Shown here: in pieces, positions 34,500 through 45,110 of the stretch | Position numbering within the stretch: position 1 is the first letter of the stretch | Layout: each line of letters opens with the position of its first letter | Assembly: GCF_030272615.1 (NCBI RefSeq) | Contig: NC_081413.1 | Span: 600,966,709-601,030,708 of the forward strand | DNA length: 64,000 nucleotides | From: Cryptomeria japonica | Taxonomy: Eukaryota; Streptophyta; Pinopsida; Cupressales; Cupressaceae | Direction: 5' to 3' | The notes under the pieces: generated by a model | Database searches by the model: none | Seen by the model: only the letters and a program-made list of their open reading frames with translations | What the model was told of the DNA's origin: nothing | Program-made: the position numbers and the translations under genes

Positions 34500-36960
34500 G
34501 CCTATGAGTGGCTTGAAAATGCACTTTGATAAGCTATTTTGTGGGTAGGATCCCTCCTGAAAGCATGCTTTGTGACTGGGTTGCCAAAGCCTGGTCTCTT
34601 CATGGAGTCCAAATTGATGGCGTCCAAAGCCTCATCAAGGGCTTCTTTTTGTTTTGCTTTTTGAACCCTTCCCATGTTGAGGTTATCCTCTCTCATAGGC
34701 CATGGACCATTCAGTCTTCCCTTCTGGTTTTCCAGCGCTAGTCTCAAGACTTTTCTGTCTCAGATGAGAAAAAGTTGTGAGTCTCGATCTGGGTTGAGTT
34801 CCCTGGTCTTCCTTTGCCTTTTTGGCCTTTCATGCAAACTATTTCTAAGTCTGTTGGCAAAGTTATTTGCCTTGAACTAGACCATTTTATCAATGCTCGC
34901 CCTCAAAAGAGGGTATGCATTGAGGTTGACCTTTCACGCAACCTGAAAGAAATTATTGATATTCAAGTGGGAGGAAATACCTTCACCCAGAAGGTGCTTT
35001 ATTTGAACCTTCCCAACACTTGTTATCGGTGCCAGTCGGCGGATCACAAAATCAGGCTGTAGCTAGGAAATCGGAAATCATCACAAACAAATAAATACTA
35101 ATCTAGCTCAATCACAAAAGCTCAAATGCAATGATCAATCCTAAACACACTCAATAAAGACATGAAAATAAGACATTCAAGATTTAAAAGCTAAGCAAAC
35201 CAAATGCAGATCTGAATGTCTCCTTCATGCGGCTCCATTGTCCTTCTTTCTTCTTCAAATAGCCTTTGTTTGTGGATCTCACCTTCAAGTGCATACACAT
35301 GAGATGAAAGCAAGTAGACAAGATAGTAGTGCAAGAGTACTCGAAGCGTGATTGATTCGACAAAGTGATTAGTCTTGATTGAAGAAATTCATCCAATTTA
35401 TAGATAAATTGGAGAAAAGACAAGATTAGCATGAAGGAGATATTAGAGGCAATTGACTTCGAAAATGGCACAATTGAGTGGAAAGAAGAAGGTTATGACA
35501 CCTTCTATGTCATGAATTATGACATATTGCCAATGCAAAGGTTAGAGAACTAGCATCTTATGACATCTTGCTATGCCAAAAATATGACGCATGAGAAATT
35601 CATGCTTCCACCAAAGCACAAAAATAGGGAGAAACTAGAGAGAAATTAATTAGGTGGAAATTAAATTTGACAAATTAGAAAATAGGTGGAAATTAGGAAT
35701 TAAGACAAATAAGGAAAATTAGGAAATTAGAAAATTAGAAATGATGGAAAATTAGAAAATTAGGTAAATTAATTAATAATTTGTCATTTATTAATTAATT
35801 CACAAAAAGAGGAATAAGTTAGCCAATTAAATAAATATTTAATTGTGACAAGAAGACTTAGGATAAATAAATAAATTATTTAACCTAGAGGAAAAATGCC
35901 AAACAAGATTAAATGAATAAATCATAAAACCTTAGAAGATGAATTAGAAATGCAAGGACGACAATTAGGTCTTGACAAAAGATAATTAATGTCGATTCAA
36001 TTTGATCATGATTTTGAATTGATAAATGATTTGATTGATAAATGTGCCAATTGACGAGGAACAATGACTAATTGATCCAAATTGACATGATTAATAAGAC
36101 GACGATGATCGATGATAAATCGATCTCAAAATGACAAAGTTGACAAGAAGACAAAGATCGAGGACAAAATAGATTGCAAAACGACAAGATTGAAAATGAC
36201 CACGATCGATGACAAAATCGATCACATGATGATAAGATTGATGACGATTTGAATTGATCGCAAGATGAAAAGATTAAACAGAGGAAAAAACCCTAATTAG
36301 GATTGACGATGTCCAAAATGAGCACGCACATTGATGCGACAGGATAGGATTGGCCAAAATCATGACTGAAAGTTGTTGTCGACAAGACCGAATTCGAAAG
36401 CGAGATGATTGAAGAATGCAGAAGAATGACTCGACGCTCGCAAATGATAAAAACCAAGTGCGCAACATGGAAGAAATGTTAATGCGACGTAAAAACCCTA
36501 AAATAAGGCAATGCGCAAATGTTAAAGTATGACTCTGCAAGCGTTGACCATTTTTAGACGTCTACACAGGCATTGTCCCTTGGCTATTCTGAAAATAAAA
36601 CCCCCTGTTAAGGAGACCGACTCTCGACCTATGGAGGGAGCTAAGAAGGATGAATGAACCATTGTAGTTCACAAAGGCAAAAACTCTATGGCTTCGGCCC
36701 AAAAGTCACCCATCAGTTCAAGTTCCTAGCCGACGGTGGAACCTCCATGCAGACACCGTCTGCCCAGGCAGTCTCTACGCTGTACACTTCAATTTCAAAC
36801 CTTGGCTAGTAGGCAAAGGATTATTTTGAGGGTGTCACTCGACCCCCTTGGGTTCACACTCCTCAAGCCGCATCTACTATTTCTTCTCTGCACTCTTTGC
36901 ATCATTCTTTCATCCCTTCTAGGGGTGTTGGGATTTCAGATGGTGGTTTAGAAAAAAATG
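34500..36960 (+). pseudogene. LINE ORF1 (nucleic-acid-binding), split by LTR
   Basis: Resembles plant LINE ORF1 proteins with a DUF4283-like RNA-binding region (34520-34960, contains HVEVILSHRPWTIQSSLLVF) and a CCHC knuckle at 35024-35057 continued at 36567. In the uninterrupted reading the knuckle is C-x2-C-x4-H-x4-C; the solo LTR with its CAGGC duplication falls between the last His and the final Cys. Several stops and a frame change lie in the first half. The distal part (36600-36960) is Ser/Pro/Arg-rich. ORF1 normally coats the LINE RNA; this copy is dead. Confidence 0.75.
35058..36566 (-). mobile_element. solo gypsy LTR inside the LINE, TSD CAGGC
   Basis: A 1509-bp segment, plus-strand view TGTAGCTAGG...GTCTACA, is flanked by CAGGC at 35053-35057 and 36567-36571. 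The minus-strand start TGTAGACGTC resembles the GYP2 and GYP4 LTR starts, and it has the same type of AT-rich palindromes (about 35760-35870). No internal region, hence a solo LTR. Removing it would rejoin the LINE zinc knuckle in frame. Confidence 0.95.
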
Positions 36961-37064
36961 ACGAGTTATTTCCGGTGGGGACTCTCAAGTCCCGGTCTCC
37001 GTTCAAATTTTTTGCGCAATAACTTCTCCTCTCTTGGGTACGAGGATGATATGCAAGATTTTTC

Positions 37065-40000
37065 ATGAATTACATCTCAGGGAATGTTCGAGGTCTCACA
37101 AAACTCACCAAAAAGTATTATGTTTGAGATGTTCGTCAACATGTTTTAGGCATGGATGTTCTCTGCCTTCAGGAAGTTAAAATTGTTGGTTTCATTCTCA
37201 CTGTTGCATGTCGTGTTATTTGTTTGGATAGCCTTGTTTTTGCTTCCCAGCATGAAGTTGGTCAAGGTGGAGTTGCTACTCTCATTTCACCTTGTTGGCT
37301 CTCTACAGTTATTTCTCACAGTTTTGATCCCATTCAACGCGCTGTATGGGTTTTGTTGTCAATTGATAATAATTTTGTTGGGATTGTTAATGTTGATAGA
37401 TCACACTTATGGCATCGAATTGCTGAAAATCTGCTACCTGCAACTTGGGTCATGTGTGGGGAATTCAATATGGTTGAGGTGGTGACTGATAAGGACAAAA
37501 TTTTGCCTTTTCGATGGACAACTAGCGAGAGGGAAGCTTGGTACTATATATGTAATAAGTTGGGTCTTTTCGACCCCAACACAAACCATTGCCACCTTGG
37601 TGGGGTTTAGCACACTTGGTCTAATTTCAGAGGTAGCTCTTATAGAATATTTAAAAGACTTGATCGTGCTATGATAACTGCACAATCTTTTTTTTCTTTT
37701 TCTGAAGATCAAGATCTGCCCGTCACTCCTCTCATTGATGTGACGTTGTCCGATCACTTCCTTATAAATTTTAGCATTGAATGGAAGTTGGTTAGGTAGT
37801 GTCCTTCCAAGACACAGTTTTACCTCAACACATGTCTCCTGCATCATCAAGTCATGATGGACCACATTCAAAGGGTTTGGAATTTGGAACCAAGGCCTCA
37901 TCATCACACTGGTTGGATTGCATGGTGGAATGACACCATTACTCGCACAGTGAGGTTTCTATGCATTTATGGTAGACAACTTCCCATGTACCGTAGGCGG
38001 TCATATGACGCGACCACCAAAGATCTTTGTGCTGCCACATAAGCTCTTCCCTTGAATCTTTTCGATTCTAACCTGCAACTTTGATTAGCCCAACTCCATC
38101 ATCAGAAATAAGTTGCAGATAGCTATTCTGCCAGAGGAGCTCAAATCAAAGCCAGGTTACATTGGCTCTAGGTGGGTGATAGGGCCTCCAAAGAAATTTT
38201 CTTGGCTTTGTGTGCCCATCATATCTCTATAGGGATTAAGAAAATCAAAGCAAGGCATGTTGCTCTCACCGAGCTGCCTGATATTTTGCAGGCTTTTATC
38301 TGTCATTATGAGAAGGTGTTCACAGTGCAGGGAGACTCTCCAGCTAGAGCCCAAGCTTTGCAAGATTGCTTAGTTGTTGTTCCCAAATGGCTTTCTGAGT
38401 CTCAGTAGACCTTTTGTGATCTCTTACTAACCATTGATGATCTCAAGGAAGCTATTTTTTCTATGGCAGATGATAAAGCCCTTGGGTGTGATGGTTTCCC
38501 CTGTGAGTTCTACAAAGCCCTTTGGCCTTGTGTTGGTTCTGACCTACATAAGGTCTACCTCAAATCTTTTCACTCCCAATCCCTAGGAATGATGCTTAAC
38601 TTGGGTAACATCAAATTTATCCCTAAGGCTAGGGATCTGAAGGACATTTGCAATTGGAGGCCTATTACCTTGCTCAATGCCTTGTATAAGATCATTGCCA
38701 AAGCCTTAGCTCTCAAGATTCGCCATCTCATGCCTTTGATTGTTTATCTGGAGAAGAATGGATTTATCAAGTCTAGGTTTATTCTGGATAATATTATTGT
38801 TGTTTGGGAAGGGATGGATTGGGCCAGACGCTCCAAACAGAGAGCAATCTTCCTTAAGATTGACTTCGTTAAAGCATATGATCGCATTGAGTGATCATTT
38901 ATTTTGGCTATGCTCAAAGCTCTTGGCTTTGGCCCCAGCTTCATCCAGTCTGTCCAAATGTTACTCAGGTCTGCCTCGACCTATATCACCATTAATGGTC
39001 ATTAGTTTGAGGCTTTTGGCCTTTTCAGATCCCTTCACTAGGGATGTCCTTTGGCTCCTGCTTTATATGTTCTTGCGATGGAGGGTTTTGGATACTTACT
39101 TGCTAATGCTATCTTTGCTGGGCATGTTTGTGGTATCTCCCTACCTGAGTCACCTTCTCAACTTGTCAATGACCATTTTGCGGATGAATCCTTCCTCACT
39201 CTCATTGAGGAAGAAGATAATGTCCAGGGCGCTCTTCAATGTCTGAACACCTTTTGTTTGGCTTCTAGCTTGACCATTCATTGGCACAAGATACAATGTT
39301 ATAGGTAGTCTTTTCTTCCCACCCTGCCTTGGATTCTTCAATATGACTGGAAATGGCTTCATCATGGTGAAATTTTTCACTTATGGGAATTTATTTTGCC
39401 TTTCAAGCTTCGCTTGTGGATCTTTGGAATGTTGTTTTAGACAGGATTGAGAAAAAGTTGGCCTATTGGATTACCAAGCCTCTCTCTCTGACTGGTAAAT
39501 TTCAAATTTGTTCGAAGGTTTTGACTGCCACCCATGTCTATTACTCTTCATGTTGGGCTCCTTCTAAGGCCTCTTACATGAAGTTGGAAAGACTTATGCG
39601 GGCTTTTCTTTGGGCCTCTGGGTCCGACCATCAAGGTTTTTGCAGAGTTGCTTGGGAGTATTGTTGTCTTCCCAAGGAGTCTGGAGGGCTCGACCTTAAT
39701 TCTACCCAGAAACAAGGGCTTGCCTTATGTGATAAATGAATAATCAGAGCGTTATTTGGTGATGAGGCTTGGAAAATCCTTCTTCGGCATTGCATTTCTT
39801 CAGGATTTCCTGCCAATAGGCTAGCTTGGAAGGGGATTGGTTTTCAAACTCTGCTCATTATGAAAGACCCTATTCAGTTCCAAGGTACTCTTGTTGTTAA
39901 AAGCATCTGGCATTCTTGGGAAGCTATTAAGCCTTGGCTTCAATGGGCGGGTGATAGTTTTCATAATGGGATCTTTGTGAATCAACACAACCTCTGGTGG

Positions 40001-40830
40001 TCACCTCTTTTTCAGGTGCAAGGGTTACCGCTGGCCAAAATCCAGGGTGTTAGTGCTTTGCGTTTTCACAAACGCAGCATTCAAACGCCTAAGGATCTAT
40101 TTTCCAGAGCTTCTATGAGTCTTCGGTCATGGGATGACCTCCAAGTCCAATTTCATTTGTCTTAACCAGATCGACAGACTTATGACCTTCTGGTTTTGGC
40201 CTTACCCTCACACTTGTTACATAAGCTTGGCATTTAGTCTGTCAGACCTTGGTGGAAAGATTGGAAGTGGTATCCTTGGACTCTTTTCACTAGCTACAAA
40301 CCCAAAATGGGTTATCTCTGGTTGGTTCCCCATTTGCCTATGGTCCATATTCTCAACCAACGGTGGCACTTGTAGTCTTCTCAGAATTCCTGGAGACTCA
40401 GATTTCTTATTGTCTAGTTTGCCACCACTGAACCCAAGATTTCTCACTTTGCTTGGTGTGTGCTTTTTCAAGGGCTACCTTTGGGTTCCAGACTTAAGAA
40501 TTTGGGGGTTCCTGATCACCGATGCCCTTTTTGTGGTCACCTAGAAACTTTTATGCACATTGTTTGGTTATGTAGAAGAGCTCAACAGTACTGGAGTTGG
40601 ATCCATGATTTCTTTTGGCCTTTTCGGCCTGAGCCCTTTTCTTGTCATATGGCTCTTCTGGGTGATTCACCTAGAATCCCCTTCAAATTTTCCCATATAT
40701 GGCATGCTTTTAGAATGGAGATCCTATTTACTTTTTGGAAAGATAGAAATGTAGTTCTTTTACTCACATCTCTTTGGATATTAATGTCTCACTTTATGCT
40801 AAAGCTTGCATTTGTAATAATGTATTAATG
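37065..40830 (+). pseudogene. LINE ORF2: endonuclease and reverse transcriptase
   Basis: Start ATG 37065 (MNYISGNVRGL), the usual beginning of a plant L1 ORF2. An APE-type endonuclease (37065-37790) includes LCLQEVK and a SDHFL motif. The RT (about 38463-39330) contains LGCDGFPCEFYK, NWRPITLLN, FLKIDFVKAYDR and a catalytic box reading FADES instead of FADD. A zinc-binding C-terminal region (40450-40800) shows CPFCGHLETFMHIVWLC. The frame is kept from 37065 to about 39310 with stops at 37608, 38892, 39003, 39039 and others; then one frameshift near 39310-39380. The stop at 39039 replaces Gln in the RQGCPLAP motif and the one at 38892 a Trp. Inactive. Confidence 0.88.
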
Positions 40831-41488
40831 TAGATTCAAGTACAAGATGACAAAGTGGCTCTTGAGGTGGGCCACTTACAGGAGCTCCTTCAGCACTGGG
40901 GCAACGCCCCTTGTGCGGTTGCTAGAGTGTCATTGGATTTTGTCTCTGTCGACTGCACTCTGCCCTGTGGCCATAGTTCCTCCACCTGACACTCTCAAAC
41001 CCCGTAGTCCCAAGCTCCTTGGCACTCCTCTGGTGGGAGAGATGATGCGTGGAGGTGCCACTTGACTTCTCCTCCGTGTCATGGCTCTACCTCGGGGTGG
41101 CCTTCTGCTACTACTATGACTTTGGCTCCTGTTGCTGGTGATGGCTCCGAGTGGCCTACTACCACCACCTCCAAGTGTCCTTGCCTGGCTCTGGCGATTT
41201 TTCCTCCTAGGCGGGAGGAAAGAGAAGAAGACAAAGACCCTAAAGATGGGTGGTCTATGCCAGACCCGACTCTTGACCCTGCTAATGTATGAGGCAAGAA
41301 AGATGATCTAGATCCTCCTCCCTCGACTGCCTTTGCTTTGGCTACTTGAGAAAGTTTTTTGATGAATAACTCATTTTTTTTACTTTGACTTCTTGTCGTC
41401 TGACTCTCACAGGGTGATCTTGTATCCCCCGACCTTTTTTTGTGAATATGTACTTTAATATTTATACTTGATAGAGAAGGCCTATTCA
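40831..41488 (+). other. LINE 3' end
   Basis: Region between the ORF2 zinc domain and the A-tail. A 76-codon frame (41062-41292), Thr/Pro-rich then Glu/Arg-rich, is open but has no recognisable domain. It is probably the 3' untranslated or low-constraint tail. Confidence 0.5.
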
Positions 41489-41511
41489 TAAAAAAAAAAG
41501 TTGTAAGATCG

Positions 41512-41637
41512 TAAAGTCCACTAGGGGCTTGGTGTATCTTACCTTCTTGGTGACTTGGTGGAAGTTTTTTAATGCGAACCCTTGTACTTTAACAAGAGTA
41601 TGATTGACTTCATACTCCCGCTAAAGTGGGGGATAAA
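41512..41637 (+). promoter_or_regulatory. GYP3 3' region and polypurine tract
   Basis: Continues the GYP3 sequence after the LINE. AAAGTGGGGGATAAA (41623-41637) lies directly before the LTR start TGTAGC and is the polypurine tract for plus-strand priming. Confidence 0.8.
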
Positions 41638-42835
41638 TGTAGCATCCTAAAATTGCACCCTTGTATAATTTTGACCACATTTGGGTCCCTACCTTAGCAT
41701 TTGCGCCCCTAGGGCTGACTGGGATATGATTTTGCTCATATCAGTCAAGTATGACTGCTTTTTTTACTTTTACATCAACATGGCACCTTGTCTTATCCCT
41801 AAATTGGGGTAGGACCAGAGTGCCACGCCCTAGTCCTAATTACCTGACCAGGGCACCATGCTTTGGTCCTCCCTAATTGGGCCCTATTTCAAACCCTTTT
41901 TGCTATTTCAAATTTGAGCGGGATTCCTAGCTCTGTGTTGACTCATGTCATAAAATTAGCAATTTTTTCGACAAACATGTATAAAAGGAGACTTTCCCTT
42001 CTCATTTGACATAGAAGGAATAAGTAAGCATACATGACATCAAGCATTCAACATACATGACATCAAGCATTCAAGCAATTGAGCAAGTAATCCATCTTCC
42101 TTCAAGCCTAAGAGTAGGAACAAAGTCAAGATTCAAGCATTGAAATGGAGATTTACATCCTATTTTGTCAAAGACTTCATGAAACCCTTATCTTTTGTGG
42201 AGAGAAACAAAACTTCACATAGAGGTATATCATTTGGTTTTTCAGTCATTATTCAATATTTCCCTCAAAAGGAGAATCTTCAATTATAGAAAATTTAATT
42301 ATCTTTTATCTCTATTTCATGGTTAATTCCAAAACCGAGGTTTGACCTAGGCAAGCCCCTATTACCAACCTATTTTCCTTTCTTTCTGTGTGCAAGAAAC
42401 ATGTACGGAGCTATGATTTTCAAAATCAACATTATTTGCAGAGATGAATCAACCCCTTTTGGTGTGCGAAAATTTAGGACCAGAGCGAGGGCATTCCAGT
42501 CTCGACATTTTTGAAGATTTTTCAAGGATTAGATCTGAATCTGCTTATAATCCCCATATCCAAGTGTGTATCTCATTCCCACAGCTATAGCTCGTTGTTT
42601 CCATGTTTTTACCTTCATTTTTACCACTTTACCCTAATTTCAACAATTCAACTCCCAAAAGAGGGCAAACAAATCCACCCCCTGAATCCAATCAGTATTT
42701 TTAGTCCTTATCATTGCTGGTTTGTGACTAAATCTATTAGATTTAACCCTCTTTTGAATGTAATAGACCGTCCCTAAATAAAAATTAGTGGTTTTCATTC
42801 TCTTATGGTGGAAATCCTAATTTTTCATCCATTAC
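41638..42835 (+). repeat. GYP3 3' LTR (1198 bp)
   Basis: Starts TGTAGCATCCTAAAATTGC and ends CCATTACA. The first ~20 bases match the GYP1 LTR. It carries a degenerate copy of the GGACCAGGG...TGGTCC palindrome (41812-41872). The short TATAAAAGG box at 41980-41988 is a plausible core promoter TATA element. Confidence 0.82.
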
Positions 42836-43194
42836 AGATAGATGTTGAGGTTTCATTAATGATGTGGTCTAGATGTTGAGGTATCATTGATGATGTTGAT
42901 ATGATGTTAAGGTGTCTTTGTGGATATGGTACTTGTGGTCGTTTGCTTGCCAACTTGACTGCTAAAGTATTGGTAAAGTTGTACAGTGTCTACATTGAGA
43001 TTGGTCCATGGTTCTATATGATGAATTCTCTATCTTCATTTTGTTGATATTCTTGGCCAAGTGTTATCGCTTGGAGGAAGACTATGGATAGTACAAAGTG
43101 TGTTTGATATGTTCTTGTGTAGTGAATTGTTGCAAGTTGTGAAAGATCTCAAGGATGTGTTAAGTAGATGTTTTGTGTTTGATGTCCATTGTCT
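42836..43194. other. spacer between GYP3 and COP3
   Basis: About 360 bp, no gene. The first 60 bp contain two imperfect copies of TAGATGTTGAGGTWTCATTR (starting near 42839 and 42870). Confidence 0.6.
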
Positions 43195-43992
43195 TGTTAG
43201 AGATTGTTGGACATTGGTTGATATGTTGTCATTTATGTCAACATATGGGGAGAATTATTGGATAGAGGAATATGTTGAATATGTTTTCTTTGTTTCAGTG
43301 TTGCAGTCAGATTGAATGAGTTGATTTAACTTGTGTGTTGTAGATGAGCTAACACAAATTAATGGTTTTGAGATACTTATCTCTAGTTGATTTAGCAGAA
43401 GTTTCAGAGATCCGTATGAAGAATTGATTGAGTTTTGTGATCTGGTATACCTACCGCATGCTGCTTGGTTTTTCAGTTATTCAGTGTTGACAGGTTTTGG
43501 TAAATTCATGTGTATTGCTTCAGAATTGCAATATCTTTAGTTATGGATGTGTGGGATGTATTATGGACATTGATGTGTGTCCTCAACTCAATTGGTTCAT
43601 GATTTGGAAATCCACAAGCGAATCTTTTAGGTTGACAGTCAATTATGTTGGTGTTTTTGAGCTCCGGTAGAGAGATGATGACGATCCTAGTAATCCAAGT
43701 CATTGCAGTTGATGTGATGCAATTCACGTTGCTTGTGCATGTTTCTAGATCATGTTCTATGTGTATTGGTTGTCCATATTGATTATTGTGCATGTTATTG
43801 AAGATTTTCCTTGTCCGGTGATGTTCTTCATGTTATGTGACATTTATGATGTGGTAATGTGTTGTGAATGATCGAGGCATAATTCTTGGAGGTACATTTC
43901 ATATTTGTGGTGGTTGTTTAGGTCCAGGCTATTTCTTAGTCGATATTTTTTGGTCTACATGCATTATTATAGCGTGTGTAATTATATTTTTT
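43195..43992 (+). repeat. COP3 5' LTR, left part
   Basis: Begins TGTTAGAGATTGTTGG, as does the 3' LTR at 55715. It aligns with 55715-56515 to the point where COP2 is inserted. The remainder continues at 50683. Confidence 0.9.
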
Positions 43993-45053
43993 TGTTATTT
44001 TGGATATGTTGATATGGTTTTTCCATTGATGTCAACACTTGTCAACACTTGAGAAACACTTGGAGATCTTTGGTTATGTTCACCGACATGTTTAGTGACT
44101 TATGCACAGTCACCGATAGCTGGTCAACCGACAAGTTATATTATTCACTGGCATTGAGGATGATCTGTTATCATCTGGAGATTACTTGGTTATGTCGAAG
44201 ACATCATTTGGACACTCGATCTTGGTGATTTGTTCATTGGTCTAATCGGGTTTGCATATTTGCTGTTACCGACAAATAGGTCCAGGATATGCACTGACAA
44301 GCATATCTATTCCAGATCAACACGACACAACAAGAAGATGATTTATTATTACTGTAAATGCATTGAGCCGACATCATGCATCACATATTTATTCATTTGT
44401 AATTGATTTTATTGTATTAACTTAGTGAGCCAACCTACACATTTGGTCTTAGGTTCTGGTATATATGTAAGATCTCATTTATGAGATTATATGGTAGAAG
44501 TGGAAAAGGATTGTAAAAGGTATATGCGAATATAAGTAGAGCTATACATGCAGACATCATTCAATGTTGAAGGAAGGTTTGAAGAAGGCAAATCAAAGCT
44601 TAACCGGTACTAAATCTAGCATATGAAGATGCTATTTTGAGTAGTACATTGTCATTGGATTTAACCATCCAATTGTAGTCAATGTGACTCCCATTTTGTG
44701 ATTGAGCAGTGAGCTCTAGGCAGTTGGCCTTTCTGCATGTGCAAACTCCATATTGTACACACATACTATCTATAGTAGTATCATCTGATTGTGGGTAAGG
44801 TCTCCCACCGTGGTTTTTCCCCTTACAGGGTTTCCACGTACAAATAACTATGTTATGTGTTGTGTATGTTATTTGTGTTTCTGTTTCATACATTAAACTT
44901 TACCGGTACTACAATTAACTGTTAAACTGTCTACTGGCATTAAAGTTTGGTTTACCGATATTATGCATTAAGTTTGGTTAAGTTAGTTTTGGTTTGAAAT
45001 TATTGGACAACTGATTCATCCCTCCCCCTCTCAATTATCTTTGGGACCTAACA
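43993..45053 (+). repeat. COP2 5' LTR (1061 bp)
   Basis: Starts TGTTATTTTGG (a 3-bp gap relative to TGTTGGTATTTTGG in the 3' copy) and ends GACCTAACA. Contains GAGCAGTGAGCTCTAGGCAG at 44704-44723 and CCCACCGTGGTTTTTCC at 44804-44820. Differs from the 3' copy at many C/T and G/A sites. Confidence 0.93.
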
Positions 45054-45055
45054 AT

Positions 45056-45067
45056 TGGTATCAGAGC
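45056..45067 (+). promoter_or_regulatory. COP2 primer binding site, tRNA-Met
   Basis: TGGTATCAGAGC, two bases after the LTR end, complementary to the initiator tRNA-Met 3' end. Confidence 0.95.
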
Positions 45068-45110
45068 TTAATCCTCTTTTTGAAGAAGTTTAACAACTTG
45101 AAGAGATCTA

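Larger units (their letters stand above)
34236..41496 (+). mobile_element. L1-type LINE, 15-bp TSD
   Basis: The element is bounded by AAAGTTGTAAGATCG at 34221-34235 and 41497-41511 and ends in a short poly-A run (41489-41499, overlapping the TSD). The order is ORF1 with zinc knuckle, then ORF2 with endonuclease, RT and C-terminal zinc region. A solo gypsy LTR of 1509 bp interrupts ORF1, so the LINE itself is about 5.75 kb. The long target duplication and A-tail are standard products of target-primed reverse transcription. Confidence 0.92.
30507..42835 (+). mobile_element. GYP3: gypsy element of the GYP1 family, 5'-truncated
   Basis: Plus-strand gag (30507-33587), noncoding 3' region (33588-34235 and 41512-41622), polypurine tract, and 3' LTR (41638-42835). 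The 5' LTR, leader and gag N-terminus are missing at the GYP2 junction. Nested inside are a solo copia LTR and an L1-type LINE. Between gag and the polypurine tract there is no RT, RNase H or integrase, which suggests a gag-only, non-autonomous design. Confidence 0.8.

Noticed and set aside
36274-36540. 88-residue minus-strand ORF inside the solo LTR
   Set aside because: LTR sequence, and the peptide has no recognisable motif.
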